Positions 1 to 10,463 of a stretch of DNA of 64,000 bases are shown one piece after another (within the stretch, counting starts at the first letter, position 1; every line of letters begins with the position of its first letter). The stretch spans positions 124,001 to 188,000 of the forward strand of contig NZ_KB291645.1 of NCBI RefSeq assembly GCF_000320405.1, in the 5' to 3' direction. The notes under the pieces were generated by a model. That model was not told where the DNA came from, searched no databases, and was given only the letters and a program-made list of their open reading frames with translations. The DNA is from Clostridium celatum DSM 1785 (lineage in GTDB: Bacteria; Bacillota; Clostridia; Clostridiales; Clostridiaceae). Both the position numbers and the translations under genes were made by a program.

Positions 1-25
1 CACTTTTAACCACTAATTAATTTTA

Positions 26-1657
26 TCATTCTTCATCCATTAATGAATATATTATTTGTCTATAAATTGGTGCACCAGTATTTCCGCCTCCAAGTTCCCT
101 TCCATCAGGATGCATATCAGGTATATTAGGTGCTATTACTACTAATGTATATTTATGCTCTCCTAATTCAAAATAACCTGCAAACCATCCATGATTTGTT
201 TTTGATCCATCACTAGCTGTACCTGTTGAAGTCCCCGTTTTTCCACCTTGATTAATTCCTTCAACCTTAGCTTCATATCCTGTTCCCTTCCATATAACAT
301 CATGCATTGCATTTTGCACTATCTTCGCTGTTGTACTTGAAAAAACCCTTCTTTCTTCTTCTTGTGTTTTCTCTATAATATTATTATCATTATCAACAAT
401 AGCTTCTATTAAAGTTGGTTTAATATACACCCCATCATTTGTAATTGCATTAATTGCACCTGCCATTTGAAGAGGAGTTACAGTTAAGCTTTGACCTATA
501 GAAAAATTACTTACACCTTCACCTGCTGGAGGCATACTCCCTACAGCTTCTTCTCTATTTTCTCCAGAGAACCCAAGAACCTTGCTATACAGCCCTAAAT
601 TAGTTGTATATTTAAGCATAGTTTCATATCCTGCTAAATTACCTACTTGCGCAAATACGTCATTACATGATACTTGTAGAGCCTCATTTACAGTTAAAGG
701 TCCATGAGCATATTTTTCACCTAATTTTGTACATATTTCTCCAGTACACTCAAAAGTATCATTATTAGTTATTAATCCTTCATTTAAAGCTATAGAATCT
801 GTTAAAGTTTTAAAAATCGAACCTGGTTCATATCCTAATAGACCTATACCTAAATTTACATTTGCTTCCGTTTCATCCTTTTGAACCATAGCCCTAATTT
901 TCCCCGTATCAGCTTCTAATAAAACAACACCTATGTTACTTAAAAAGCTATATTCTTCTCTATTTAATACTTCCCTTATTTTTTCTGTCCAAGCATTATT
1001 TATAGTCAATCTAATGTTTTTATTTTCTTCACCTTCATCAGTTTTTGATGTATAATAGATAGATTTATTATCTAATGAAAAACTCTTATTGGGATATTCA
1101 TTTTCCTTAATTATATCTGCTATTTTTTCTTCAAAAGATCCCTCTACTACATTATCTACATCTATACTTGCAATTGCATTTTCTATTTTCCATCTTTCTT
1201 TTAAATCTAATTCATCATATTCATAACAATAAATCCCCTTTATATTGGTTAATTTATTTATCTTATTGTATGTTTCTTCTGTTATTGTATAATAAAATTT
1301 ACCTTCAGTTTGCATTATATCTGAAAAGTTAAAAGTACTATCTTCGGTTTTCATTATGAAGTTAAGTGCTAATAAATCCTCTAAAGTTTCTTCATAATTA
1401 TTTAACTTAAAAGGTTTTGTATCTAATACCATAACATATTTTTTATTATATTTAATTAATTCATTTCCCTCTGTATCAAATATTTTATAATTATTATTAC
1501 TTGTATACTCTAATTGATGTGCTTCAAGCTCACCTTGAACTAAATTACTAGGATATATCATCAAAAAATATAATCTAACACCTAAAATCATTAAAACTAC
1601 AAAAAAGGTAATACAAACAATTGTTAGTCTCTTACTATCAATTTTATATTTGTACAT
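26..1657 (-). CDS. penicillin-binding protein, class B transpeptidase
   Basis: This 543-residue protein is a membrane-anchored class B penicillin-binding protein that should cross-link peptidoglycan outside the membrane. One N-terminal membrane helix spans residues 11-35. The C-terminal transpeptidase domain shows all three penicillin-binding motifs in order: SxxK at 280-283 (Ser280 as nucleophile), SxN at 330-332 (SCN) and KTG at 473-475. The N-terminal half is a poorly conserved dimerisation-type region. The gene is the last of the minus-strand block that starts with udk. Its ribosome binding site lies inside a hairpin (see 1663-1703). Whether its role is division, elongation or sporulation cannot be decided from the sequence. 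Confidence 0.93.
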   Translation of the reverse strand: MYKYKIDSKRLTIVCITFFVVLMILGVRLYFLMIYPSNLVQGELEAHQLEYTSNNNYKIFDTEGNELIKYNKKYVMVLDTKPFKLNNYEETLEDLLALNFIMKTEDSTFNFSDIMQTEGKFYYTITEETYNKINKLTNIKGIYCYEYDELDLKERWKIENAIASIDVDNVVEGSFEEKIADIIKENEYPNKSFSLDNKSIYYTSKTDEGEENKNIRLTINNAWTEKIREVLNREEYSFLSNIGVVLLEADTGKIRAMVQKDETEANVNLGIGLLGYEPGSIFKTLTDSIALNEGLITNNDTFECTGEICTKLGEKYAHGPLTVNEALQVSCNDVFAQVGNLAGYETMLKYTTNLGLYSKVLGFSGENREEAVGSMPPAGEGVSNFSIGQSLTVTPLQMAGAINAITNDGVYIKPTLIEAIVDNDNNIIEKTQEEERRVFSSTTAKIVQNAMHDVIWKGTGYEAKVEGINQGGKTGTSTGTASDGSKTNHGWFAGYFELGEHKYTLVVIAPNIPDMHPDGRELGGGNTGAPIYRQIIYSLMDEE

Positions 1658-1662
1658 AAAAA

Positions 1663-1703
1663 AACACCTCCTTCAGCTAGATTCTAGCCAAAGAATAGGT
1701 GTT
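1663..1703 (-). promoter_or_regulatory. hairpin holding the PBP ribosome binding site, with a U-tract
   Basis: On the minus strand AACACCT (1703-1697) pairs with AGGTGTT (1669-1663), and the second arm contains the AGGAGGTG Shine-Dalgarno of the PBP gene. An inner GCTAGA/TCTAGC stem extends the fold. A run of U follows directly and abuts the start codon at 1657. The structure could act as a terminator after udk, a translation-limiting hairpin, or both. Confidence 0.6.
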
Positions 1704-1712
1704 TTATTCAAA

Positions 1713-2330
1713 TTATTTTAATATATCTCTAATTTTTGCCATTAAAATATCTATTGCAACATAGTTATGTCCACCTTCTGGAACTATTATGTCTGCATAT
1801 TTCTTTGTAGGCTCAGTAAATTGCATATGCATAGGTCTAACAATATTTAAGTATTGATCTACAACTGATTCAATTGTTCTACCTCTTTCATTTCTATCTC
1901 TTACTAATCTTCTTAAAATTCTTATATCGGCATCAGTATCAACATAAACTTTAATATCTAAAAGATCTCTTATTCTCTCATCTTCAAGTATTAAAATTCC
2001 TTCAACTAATATTATATCTCTTGATTCAACTAAAGTTGTTTCTTTTGCTCTATTATGCACTGTAAAATCATAACTTGGTTTTTCAATAGCTTCACCATTT
2101 ATTAATTTTTTTAAGTGTTCTACTAATAAATCATTATCAAATGCCATTGGATGGTCATAGTTAGTTTTAACTCTTTCCTCCATAGATAAGTGACTTTGAT
2201 CTTTATAATACATATCTTGTTGTATCATAGTAATACATTCTTTAGGGAAGTTTGTATATAAGGCATCAGCTATTGTACTTTTACCTGAACCAGTACCTCC
2301 AGTAATCCCTATTAAAATCGGTTTTGACAT
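1713..2330 (-). CDS. udk: uridine kinase
   Basis: Uridine/cytidine kinase of 205 residues, which phosphorylates uridine to UMP in pyrimidine salvage in the cytoplasm. The P-loop [12 protein letters not shown] lies at residues 8-19, and the length is the usual one for Udk. A YDHPMAFD segment and an [12 protein letters not shown] strand are typical of the family. It follows the U32 gene by 12 bases, so the two are probably co-transcribed. The order trmR-trhP-udk matches the Bacillus yrrM-yrrN/O-udk cluster, which supports the call. Confidence 0.95.
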   Translation of the reverse strand: MSKPILIGITGGTGSGKSTIADALYTNFPKECITMIQQDMYYKDQSHLSMEERVKTNYDHPMAFDNDLLVEHLKKLINGEAIEKPSYDFTVHNRAKETTLVESRDIILVEGILILEDERIRDLLDIKVYVDTDADIRILRRLVRDRNERGRTIESVVDQYLNIVRPMHMQFTEPTKKYADIIVPEGGHNYVAIDILMAKIRDILK

Positions 2331-2342
2331 TACAGTTCCTCC

Positions 2343-3587
2343 TTAGTTATTATTTATGTTGATAACATTGTTAGCTTTTACAAACATGTCATTTACTTTT
2401 AATGGAGTATCAACTTTAACAGTAAACATCATGTGTGCTCTATTTGCTACATCTGTCTTTCTATCTTTGTCTATATCATACATATCTTCAAGCTTAATCT
2501 TAAAATATGGAACATCCGGTCTTAAAACTTCTACTTCTTCACCTTCAAAAACTCTATTCTTTTGAAGAACTGTTGCAGTCTTTGTTTCAGGGTCATAAGA
2601 TTTTACCATTCCGACAATTTCATAATCTCTAACATATCCTGCATCATCGTAATTTTGTTCACCATTTACTCCTAAATAGAAACCTGTGTGATATGGTCTA
2701 TGACTTACTTTTCTAAGCATATCCATCCATTCATCTTTAAATTTATAGTTAGATGGATTTTCCCAATAGCTATCTAAAGCTTCTCTATATGCTTTTACTA
2801 CTGAAGCTACATAGAATTCACTCTTCATTCTTCCTTCAATTTTAAAAGAATAGATACCACTCTTAACAAGCTCTGGTATGTAATGAATCATACATAAATC
2901 TTTTGAGTTCATTATATATGTCCCATTATCATCTTCTATAACAGGATAATATTCACCTGGTCTAGTTTCTTCAACTAAATGATATTTATATCTACATACA
3001 TTACCACAGATTCCTTTATTGGCATCTCTCTTAATCATATAATTTGATATTAAACATCTTCCAGAATATGCAACACACATTGAACCATGAATAAATGCTT
3101 CAATATCGCATCCCTTAGGAATATTTTCAGTTATTTCATTTATTTCTTTAAAAGTTAACTCTCTTGCTAATACTATTCTCTTAACGCCTAAATCGTACCA
3201 GAATTTAGTTGCCATCCAGTTAACAGTATTTGCTTGAGTACTTAAATGTATTTCTAATTCTGGTGCAACTTCTTTACATATTGCAATTAATGATGGATCT
3301 GCAACTATAACTGCATCTACACCGATGTCATAAAGTCCCTTTATATAATCTCCTGCTGAAGGTAAATCATGATTTCTTGCAAAAACATTTAATGTTACAT
3401 AAAGCTTTCTACCTCTATCATGGCAATACTTAATCCCTTCAATCATTTCTTCATTTGAAAAATTATTTGAAAAGGCTCTAAGATTTAATTTACCTCCACC
3501 AATATATACAGCATCTGCTCCAAAATCTATAGCTATCTTTAGCTTTTCTAAATTACCAGCAGGTGCTAATATTTCTGGTTTTCTCAT
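2343..3587 (-). CDS. trhP: U32 family protein, tRNA U34 hydroxylation (TrhP)
   Basis: Protein of 414 residues in the peptidase U32 family. It opens with the family hallmark KPEILAPAGNLEKL, then DAVYIGG and a cysteine-containing stretch near CGNVCRYKYH. Members in this genomic position (B. subtilis YrrN/YrrO, E. coli TrhP) are known to hydroxylate U34 of tRNA to ho5U using prephenate-dependent chemistry rather than acting as proteases. Here it lies 6 bases downstream of the O-methyltransferase gene, the enzyme that acts next on ho5U34. Only one U32 gene is seen in this window, whereas Bacillus has a pair. Confidence 0.88.
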   Translation of the reverse strand: MRKPEILAPAGNLEKLKIAIDFGADAVYIGGGKLNLRAFSNNFSNEEMIEGIKYCHDRGRKLYVTLNVFARNHDLPSAGDYIKGLYDIGVDAVIVADPSLIAICKEVAPELEIHLSTQANTVNWMATKFWYDLGVKRIVLARELTFKEINEITENIPKGCDIEAFIHGSMCVAYSGRCLISNYMIKRDANKGICGNVCRYKYHLVEETRPGEYYPVIEDDNGTYIMNSKDLCMIHYIPELVKSGIYSFKIEGRMKSEFYVASVVKAYREALDSYWENPSNYKFKDEWMDMLRKVSHRPYHTGFYLGVNGEQNYDDAGYVRDYEIVGMVKSYDPETKTATVLQKNRVFEGEEVEVLRPDVPYFKIKLEDMYDIDKDRKTDVANRAHMMFTVKVDTPLKVNDMFVKANNVININNN

Positions 3588-3593
3588 AAGTAG

Positions 3594-4238
3594 TTACCTC
3601 CTCTTTGTTATAGCAATTCCATCTCCCATAGGAATTACTGATGTTACTAACTCTTTATCTTGTGATACTAAGTCTAGATAAGTTCTCATTCTCTTAACTA
3701 TTGTTATTTTTCTTCTTTTAACTAACTCATCAGTTGCAACCATGCCTCTGAATAATACATTATCAGCAATTATTATTCCATCCTTATTTAAAAGTCTTAG
3801 GCAATGTGGCAAGAAATGATTATAATGACCTTTACCTGCATCCATAAATATTAAATCATAAGGTTCGTCTAGTTTTTCTAATACTTCTAAACAATCTCCT
3901 TCTTCAATTTTTATTTTATCAGAAAGTCCAAAGGATTCTATATTTTCCTTTGCATATTTTATCATTTCTTCGCTTCTTTCAATAGTAGTAATATGTGGAT
4001 TAGTTCCAGCTGCTTCATGCATTATAATTGCAGAATATCCAATAGCTGTGCCAAGCTCCAATATTCTTAGAGGCTTTTTCATAGAAACCATAAATTCTAA
4101 AAACTTTATAGTTTCCTTTTGCGCTATAGGCACTCCATTTTCTTTAGCAAAATCTTCTAATGCTTTTAGTCTTCCTTCACTTTCTGGTATTAATCCTCTA
4201 ATATATTCTTCCATATAATCGTAGGTAATTCCACTCAT
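3594..4238 (-). CDS. trmR: SAM-dependent O-methyltransferase, tRNA ho5U34 methyltransferase (TrmR)
   Basis: Class I SAM methyltransferase of 214 residues in the catechol-O-methyltransferase-like family. The SAM-binding loop ILELGTAIGYSA, the acidic strand end ITTIERSEE and the metal-site segment LIFMDAGKGHY are visible. Its B. subtilis counterpart YrrM (TrmR) methylates 5-hydroxyuridine at tRNA position 34 to mo5U. Synteny with trhP and udk supports the same role here. The start has an AGGAG-type site upstream. An assignment to small-molecule O-methylation is less likely given the neighbours. Confidence 0.85.
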   Translation of the reverse strand: MSGITYDYMEEYIRGLIPESEGRLKALEDFAKENGVPIAQKETIKFLEFMVSMKKPLRILELGTAIGYSAIIMHEAAGTNPHITTIERSEEMIKYAKENIESFGLSDKIKIEEGDCLEVLEKLDEPYDLIFMDAGKGHYNHFLPHCLRLLNKDGIIIADNVLFRGMVATDELVKRRKITIVKRMRTYLDLVSQDKELVTSVIPMGDGIAITKRR

Positions 4239-4261
4239 CTTCTTAAACTCCTCCGTATAGC

Positions 4262-5269
4262 TTAATATCCTAGCTCTTCTTTCTTTGTTTCAAAATCATC
4301 ATAGTTATTCGTAAAATAATGCTCTCCATCTTTTTCTAATATATAGAATAAATAGTCAGTATCTGCAGGATGTAAAGCTGCTGCTAAAGACTTTTCTCCT
4401 GGGTTAGATATAGGTCCTACGGGTAAACCTTTATAAAGATATGTGTTATATTTAGACTCAATTGCTAAATGTCTATTTCTAACACTTTCAATATAATATC
4501 CGTGAGCATAAATAACTGTTGCATCAATTTGAAGTGGCATATCAATATTAAGTCTATTATAAATAACAGATGCTATTAAAGGTCTATCCTCATCAACTCT
4601 AGCTTCTTTTTCAATAATAGAAGCTACATTTACTACCTTTTCAATATCCTCATCTTTAATATCCATGCCTTTTGTATTTTCGTCCCATACTTCTTTAAAT
4701 CTATCTAACATTGTTTGTATTATGTATTCTGGTGTAACGTTTAAATCAAAATTATATGTATCTGGGAATAAAAATCCTTCTAAATTATATCTTTTATCAG
4801 GATTATTAGTAATATATGATGGTAATGGATATTCCTTAACTGCCGTTAAAAATTCATCTGATGAGCAAATTCCTAACTCTTCTAACTTAAAAGCAATATC
4901 CTCTATAGTAAATCCTTCTGGAATAGTAAGTAAAATTCCTTCGCCTTCCGATTTACTTCCTAAGTCCTCTATTACTTCTTTTAAATTCATGCCTTTAGTT
5001 AATGTGTGTTTCCCTGGTAATACTTCTAAATTCGCATTTGTTAATTTAGAATAGACTTTAATCATTATTGGGCTTTTTATTTTTTTCTCTTGAAATAGCT
5101 TATTTATTATACTATAAAAACTATCTCCCTCACTCACTATTACTTCCTCATCTTGAGATATTAATAGTGGTTTATTAACTACAGAAATATATCTCACTCC
5201 TATAAAAGCTACGATACATATTGCAAAAATAGCAATAACCATAGTTATCGTTTTACTTTTCTTCTTCAT
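4262..5269 (-). CDS. mltG: endolytic murein transglycosylase MltG (YceG-like)
   Basis: A 335-residue membrane protein that cleaves nascent glycan strands and thereby limits peptidoglycan chain length. A single N-terminal membrane helix covers residues 8-27. A LysM-like segment follows, and then the YceG catalytic domain with the signature VASIIEKEARVDEDRPL, which carries the catalytic glutamate, and the conserved PGEKSLAAALHPA and YLFYI segments. It precedes trmR by 23 bases, as yrrL precedes yrrM in Bacillus. The predicted product sits on the outer face of the membrane. Confidence 0.93.
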   Translation of the reverse strand: MKKKSKTITMVIAIFAICIVAFIGVRYISVVNKPLLISQDEEVIVSEGDSFYSIINKLFQEKKIKSPIMIKVYSKLTNANLEVLPGKHTLTKGMNLKEVIEDLGSKSEGEGILLTIPEGFTIEDIAFKLEELGICSSDEFLTAVKEYPLPSYITNNPDKRYNLEGFLFPDTYNFDLNVTPEYIIQTMLDRFKEVWDENTKGMDIKDEDIEKVVNVASIIEKEARVDEDRPLIASVIYNRLNIDMPLQIDATVIYAHGYYIESVRNRHLAIESKYNTYLYKGLPVGPISNPGEKSLAAALHPADTDYLFYILEKDGEHYFTNNYDDFETKKEELGY

Positions 5270-5285
5270 AAATACCCCCTGTATT

Positions 5286-5320
5286 TAAAAGTGAATAGCT
5301 AGTTTCCCAGCTATTCACTA
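5286..5320 (-). terminator. intrinsic terminator after typA
   Basis: GTGAATAGCT (5291-5300) and AGCTATTCAC (5309-5318) form a 10-bp stem with an 8-nt loop, followed on the minus strand by a short U-rich stretch. It lies 43 bases beyond the typA stop codon. Confidence 0.8.
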
Positions 5321-5360
5321 TTATAATACTTTTTTATGAAATTATAAACAACTTAAAAGA

Positions 5361-7187
5361 TTATTTTTTGCTTCTGCTAATCATTCTCTTTCTTTCAGCT
5401 GCATCTAAGTATCTCTTTCTGATTCTTATGCTTTGTGGAGTTACTTCAACTAATTCATCATTTCCAATGAATTCAATTGATTGCTCTAATGTTAAAGTAG
5501 TAACTGGAACTAATTTAACAGCATCATCAGAACCTGAAGCTCTTGTATTAGTTAATTTTTTACCTTTACAAACATTTATATCAAGATCTTCTGCTCTTGC
5601 ACATTCTCCAACTACCATACCTTGGTATACTGGTGTACCTGGAGTTATGAATAATCTACCTCTTTCTTGAGCATTAAATAATCCATAAGCAATTGCTTCA
5701 CCTTGTTCAAATGATACAATAGAACCTCTACTTCTTGATTCAATTTCTCCCTTATATGGAGCATATCCTTCAAATACATGGTTCATTATACCATTACCTT
5801 TTGTATCAGTCATAAATTCATTTCTGAATCCTATAAGACCTCTTGCTGGAATTATGAACTCTAATCTAGTATATCCATTAACAGCAGATGTCATATTAAC
5901 CATTTCAGCTTTTCTTGGTCCCATTTTTTCCATAACAGCACCCATGAATTCTTCTGGAACATCTATAGTTAAGTATTCCATTGGTTCTAATTTCTTTCCA
6001 TTTTCTTCTTTGAAAATAACATTTGGTTTAGAAACTTGTAATTCGAATCCTTCTCTTCTCATTGTTTCTATTAAAACTGATAAGTGAAGTTCTCCTCTTC
6101 CTGAAACTTCGAAGCAATCTGGAGTTATTTCTTTAACTCTTAAACTTACGTTAGTTTCTAATTCTTTCATTAATCTATCTCTTAGATGTCTTGAAGTAAC
6201 GAATTCTCCTTCTTTACCTGCAAATGGTGAATCATTAACCATGAAATTCATGTTAAGTGTTGGTTCATCAATTTCTACGAATGGTAATGCTTCTGGATTA
6301 GCTGCATCAGCTATAGTTTCACCAATGTTTGCATCTAGGATACCACTTACAGCAATGATATCTCCAAGACCAGCTTCTTCAACTTCTTCTCTCTTTAATC
6401 CATTATATCCAAATACAGCAGTTATCTTATAGTTTGATTTTGTTCCATCTTGTCTAACTAAAGCAACATTTTGGTTCTTTTTAACTGTTCCTCTATGTAC
6501 TTTACCAATTGCAATTTTACCAACAAAGGCATTACTATCTAATGTTGTAACAAGCATTTGGAAAGGTCCATCAATGTATCCCTTTGGTGGTTCAACATGC
6601 TCTATTATAGTCTTGAATAATGGTTCCATTCCATCATTTGTATCTTCAACATTATATCTTGCAAAACCTTCTCTAGCTGAAGCATAGATTATTGGGAAGT
6701 CTAATTGTTCATCATCAGCACCTAGTTCTAAGAATAACTCAAATACTTCATCAATAACCTCTTCTGGTCTAGCATTTGGTTTGTCTATTTTATTTATAAC
6801 AACTATTGGCTTTAATTTTAATTCTAAAGCTTTCTTTAAAACGAACTTAGTTTGAGGCATTGGTCCTTCATAAGAATCAACAACAAGTAAAACTGAGTCA
6901 ACCATCTTAAGTACACGTTCAACTTCTCCACCAAAGTCAGCATGTCCTGGAGTATCAACGATGTTAATTTTTATTCCATCGTACATTACTGCAGTATTCT
7001 TTGAAAGAATTGTGATTCCTCTTTCCTTTTCTAAATCATTAGAATCCATTACTCTTTCATCCATTTTTTCATTTGATCTAAATGTGTGACTTTCTTTAAA
7101 CATAGCATCAACTAATGTAGTCTTACCATGGTCAACGTGAGCTATTATAGCTATATTTCTAATATCATCTCTAGTTATTAATTCCAT
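5361..7187 (-). CDS. typA: translational GTPase TypA/BipA
   Basis: Ribosome-associated GTPase of 608 residues, the normal length for TypA/BipA. The G1 motif AHVDHGKT is at residues 16-23, the G3 motif DTPGHADF follows, and NKID is present for guanine recognition. The C-terminal part has the EF-G-like domains and the TypA-specific tail. The family assists ribosome assembly and stress or cold adaptation. The gene is flanked by a terminator downstream and a 500-base noncoding gap upstream, so it is probably monocistronic. Confidence 0.97.
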   Translation of the reverse strand: MELITRDDIRNIAIIAHVDHGKTTLVDAMFKESHTFRSNEKMDERVMDSNDLEKERGITILSKNTAVMYDGIKINIVDTPGHADFGGEVERVLKMVDSVLLVVDSYEGPMPQTKFVLKKALELKLKPIVVINKIDKPNARPEEVIDEVFELFLELGADDEQLDFPIIYASAREGFARYNVEDTNDGMEPLFKTIIEHVEPPKGYIDGPFQMLVTTLDSNAFVGKIAIGKVHRGTVKKNQNVALVRQDGTKSNYKITAVFGYNGLKREEVEEAGLGDIIAVSGILDANIGETIADAANPEALPFVEIDEPTLNMNFMVNDSPFAGKEGEFVTSRHLRDRLMKELETNVSLRVKEITPDCFEVSGRGELHLSVLIETMRREGFELQVSKPNVIFKEENGKKLEPMEYLTIDVPEEFMGAVMEKMGPRKAEMVNMTSAVNGYTRLEFIIPARGLIGFRNEFMTDTKGNGIMNHVFEGYAPYKGEIESRSRGSIVSFEQGEAIAYGLFNAQERGRLFITPGTPVYQGMVVGECARAEDLDINVCKGKKLTNTRASGSDDAVKLVPVTTLTLEQSIEFIGNDELVEVTPQSIRIRKRYLDAAERKRMISRSKK

Positions 7188-7692
7188 TTAATTTCCTCCA
7201 TTAACTTTAATTTAATTGATAATTAATATTGAAATTTCTTAATTTTGTTTAAATTCTCTAAACACATTACTTATAAAAATATTAAGCAATGTTATAATTA
7301 ATTTCCAATTTTTAATTATCTATTCTTAATTTATCTACTAACTAGTTATTATAATACTCCAACTTATAACTTTGGATATAATAACATCATGTTCTTAGAT
7401 AACGACTTTTTATCTTCCTATGTAATTAAATACCCTTGAAGATAAAAATTCAGTTTATAAGCTAATAAGCATATCTTATTAAGATTATTAAAAGAACATC
7501 AATTAACACTCTCTTTACTTATTAAACATAAATCTCTCAACTCTCTGTTTAAGCTAATTAACCAAAGACTTAGATTTTCAGTTATGTAAACCTATAAATA
7601 TTTTGCCCAAAAAGAAAATTGGATACACTCGTATCCAATTCCCAAATCTATCAATTATTCTACTATTAATTTAATTGCTTGTCAACAAAGAC
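7188..7692. other. 505-bp noncoding region between rnjA and typA
   Basis: This AT-rich stretch has no plausible coding frame. It contains the rnjA terminator near 7617-7640 and a second inverted repeat (TTTTTATCTTC at 7407-7417 with GAAGATAAAAA at 7438-7448). The rest should hold the typA promoter and 5' leader, but I see no riboswitch consensus. Confidence 0.6.
7617..7640 (-). terminator. intrinsic terminator after rnjA
   Basis: The stem ATTGGATAC/GTATCCAAT has a 4-nt loop and runs into TTTTCTTTTT on the minus strand. It lies about 50 bases past the rnjA stop. Confidence 0.85.
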
Positions 7693-9360
7693 TTATATTT
7701 CCATAATTATTGGTAATATCATTGGTTTTCTCTTTGTCTTTTCGTATAAATAATATCTTAATTCATCTCTTACTTTTGATTTTAATGTTGCCCAATCTGT
7801 GATTTTCTTTTCTTCACATTCTGATAAGATATCTCTAACTATATCTCTAGCACCATCCATTAATCCTTCAGATTCCCTAACATATACAAATCCTCTTGAT
7901 ATAATATCTGGTCCTGCAACTATTGTTTTAGTTTCTTTAGATAACGTTACAACTACTGTTAATATACCATCTTGAGATAAATGTTTTCTATCTCTTAAAA
8001 CTATATTTCCAACATCACCAACACCAAGTCCATCTACAAATATTTGTCCTGCCACTACATTTCCATTCTTCTTAATAGAATTTCTTGTAACTTCTATTAC
8101 ATCTCCTAAATCAGGAATAACAACATTCTTTTCATCAAGACCAAGCTTTATTGCTAATTCTCCATGTTGTTTTAAATGTCTATATTCGCCATGAACTGGA
8201 ATAAAATGTTTTGGCTTAATTAAAGTTTGCATAAGTTTTAATTCTTCTTGACATGCATGCCCTGAAACATGGATATCTTCTAAAGAGTCATAAATAACCT
8301 CTGCACCCTTTTTAAATAGTTGATTAATTACTCTTGATACAAGCTTTTCATTACCTGGAATAGGTGTAGCTGAAATTATTATTGTATCCCCTTCAACTAT
8401 ATTCACTTTTCTGTGCTCCGAAGCAGCCATTCTTGCTAAAGCTGACATTGGTTCACCTTGGCTACCTGTAGTAATAATTACAACTTGATTATCATTGTAT
8501 TTATTTATTTGATCTATTGGAACTAAATTTTCTTTATCTATTTCAATATATCCAAGTTCCATTGCAACATTTATAATATTTTCCATACTTCTTCCTGATA
8601 CAGCAACTTTTCTACCATAAGTTGATGCAGCATCTATTATTTGTTGAATTCTATGGATATTAGATGCAAATGTTGCAATTATTATTCTTCCTTTTGTTTT
8701 ACCAAAAATACGAGTCAAACTTTCGCCAACTATTCTTTCTGATTTAGTGTATCCAGCTCTTTCAACATTTGTTGAATCAGCCATCATAGCTAATACACCT
8801 TTTTTACCTAATTCTGCAAATCTTGCAAAATCCATTGGTTCACCATCAATCGGTGTATAATCTACCTTAAAGTCACCTGTATGAAGAACTACTCCAAGTG
8901 GTGTGTGTATTGCAATAGCAACTGAATCTGCTATTGAGTGATTTGTCTTTATAAATTCTACTGATACAGACTTTAATCTAATTACATCTCTTGGTTTAAC
9001 TGTTATAAGTTCTGTCGAGCTTAATAACCCGTGCTCCTTTAACTTTGTTTCAACAATTCCTAATGTTAGTTTTGTTCCGTATACTGGAACATTTAATTGT
9101 TTTAATACATATGGTAATGCTCCAATATGGTCCTCATGTCCGTGAGTTAAGAATATTCCAGATACCTTTTCTTTATTTTTCATTAGATAAGTTATATCTG
9201 GTATAACTAAATCTATTCCAAACATATCTTCATCAGGAAATTTTAAACCGCAATCAATAACTACTATATCATTTTTATATTCAATAGCAGTTAAATTCTT
9301 TCCGATTTCATTTACCCCACCTAAAGGAATAATCTTAACCTTAGCCTTTTCATTTTTCAT
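7693..9360 (-). CDS. rnjA: ribonuclease J
   Basis: Metallo-beta-lactamase/beta-CASP ribonuclease of 555 residues, the main 5'-to-3' exo/endonuclease of mRNA decay and rRNA maturation in firmicutes. The metal-binding motif LTHGHEDHIGAL, the HTGDFKVD strand and the beta-CASP segment with HVSGHACQEEL and PVHGEYRHL are present. The length is that of RNase J1/J2. The start codon is preceded by a strong AGGAGGGG. It follows the Fur-family gene by about 65 bases. J1 and J2 cannot be told apart from this sequence alone. Confidence 0.95.
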   Translation of the reverse strand: MKNEKAKVKIIPLGGVNEIGKNLTAIEYKNDIVVIDCGLKFPDEDMFGIDLVIPDITYLMKNKEKVSGIFLTHGHEDHIGALPYVLKQLNVPVYGTKLTLGIVETKLKEHGLLSSTELITVKPRDVIRLKSVSVEFIKTNHSIADSVAIAIHTPLGVVLHTGDFKVDYTPIDGEPMDFARFAELGKKGVLAMMADSTNVERAGYTKSERIVGESLTRIFGKTKGRIIIATFASNIHRIQQIIDAASTYGRKVAVSGRSMENIINVAMELGYIEIDKENLVPIDQINKYNDNQVVIITTGSQGEPMSALARMAASEHRKVNIVEGDTIIISATPIPGNEKLVSRVINQLFKKGAEVIYDSLEDIHVSGHACQEELKLMQTLIKPKHFIPVHGEYRHLKQHGELAIKLGLDEKNVVIPDLGDVIEVTRNSIKKNGNVVAGQIFVDGLGVGDVGNIVLRDRKHLSQDGILTVVVTLSKETKTIVAGPDIISRGFVYVRESEGLMDGARDIVRDILSECEEKKITDWATLKSKVRDELRYYLYEKTKRKPMILPIIMEI

Positions 9361-9425
9361 ATGTCCCCTCCTTATTTTTCTTTTATGTATTCCAAAGATA
9401 AATATTATCTCTTCATATTCATCTT

Positions 9426-9887
9426 TTATTTACCTTTAAGTTTTTTACAACATTCAGAACAAAGACCAAAAAATTTCACACTATGGTCTAAAATTTTAAA
9501 TCCATATGTTTCTTGTATGTTGTGTTCAAGCTCATCTAAAAGATCATCTTGAACTTCAATTACAGCTTTACACTCATTACATACTAAATGATGATGTCTA
9601 TGTGCTTCTTCACTATGTGCAAGCTCATATCTGCTACAGCCATCATTTAAATCTAGCTTAAATATAACACCAATTTCTTCTAATAATAAAACTGTTCTAT
9701 ATACTGTTGCCAAACCTATATCAGGACATATTTTCTTAACTTCATCATAAATTTCCTCTGCGGTTAAGTGTTCTCCCTCTTTTTCAATAATTGTATCAAC
9801 TATAGCTCTTCTTTGAGGCGTTAATTTATAGCCCTTTTGTTTTAAATTTTCTTTTAGAAGTTCAATATCTATATTAACTGTGCTCAT
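9426..9887 (-). CDS. fur: Fur family metalloregulator
   Basis: DNA-binding repressor of 153 residues. The winged helix is in the first half (GYKLTPQRRAIVDTIIE, then DIGLATVYRTV as recognition helix). The dimerisation half carries the regulatory metal motif HSEEAHRHHHLVC and two structural zinc pairs, CNEC and CSECC. It matches Fur/PerR-type proteins in length. Which metal or signal it senses cannot be told by eye; Fur is the usual annotation at this clostridial locus and PerR or Zur remain possible. It lies between DUF1292 and rnjA in one transcriptional direction. Confidence 0.88.
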   Translation of the reverse strand: MSTVNIDIELLKENLKQKGYKLTPQRRAIVDTIIEKEGEHLTAEEIYDEVKKICPDIGLATVYRTVLLLEEIGVIFKLDLNDGCSRYELAHSEEAHRHHHLVCNECKAVIEVQDDLLDELEHNIQETYGFKILDHSVKFFGLCSECCKKLKGK

Positions 9888-9908
9888 TTTAACACCTCAC
9901 TTCTTTTT

Positions 9909-10184
9909 TTATTCTTCTTCTATAAAAATAGTATTATAAGCTTCTTCAATAGCAGCTAATTCTACTTCATTTTCAATTAATTCAAACATATCTTCGCCAT
10001 CTTCGTCTTTTATAACTTTTAAAGCAAATGGATTTTCATCTTCATATCCTTGCTCTTGTACTATAACATACTCTGACTTTTCATCATTTTCTGGATTTAC
10101 CATATCAAAAAATGCTATTACATTTAGATTAATTTCATTTCCATCTTCATCAAATAATTGTATAACTTTTAAATCTTTATCCAT
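9909..10184 (-). CDS. DUF1292 family protein (YrzB-like)
   Basis: Small acidic protein of 91 residues with the DUF1292 pattern: DEDGNEINLNVIAFFD, a YVIVQEQ strand and an alternating ALKVIKDEDGEDMFELIE stretch. Function is unknown. The gene position between ruvX and fur and the resemblance to yrzB beside yrrK in Bacillus make it part of the conserved alaS-ireB-ruvX set. It ends 21 bases before the Fur-family start. Confidence 0.85.
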   Translation of the reverse strand: MDKDLKVIQLFDEDGNEINLNVIAFFDMVNPENDEKSEYVIVQEQGYEDENPFALKVIKDEDGEDMFELIENEVELAAIEEAYNTIFIEEE

Positions 10185-10463
10185 TTTTATTTAACTCCTC
10201 TTTTATCTATATTGTTTCTTATTATTATACACGAATTTTTAAAATTGAACACCTTTTAAGTAAATTGCTTATTAAAACTAATAAAAAAATATTAATAATA
10301 ATCTTTTTACATTTTTCCATTTAATTACGACTTTTTTCTCATTTATACTTTATCATATTTCAAAAAAACTGGTAAGTTAATTTTTATTTTTGTCCGTATC
10401 AAATTTTATTATCAACCTTATACTTTCACTAAGAAGATATTTCAATTTACTACTTATCAAGGG

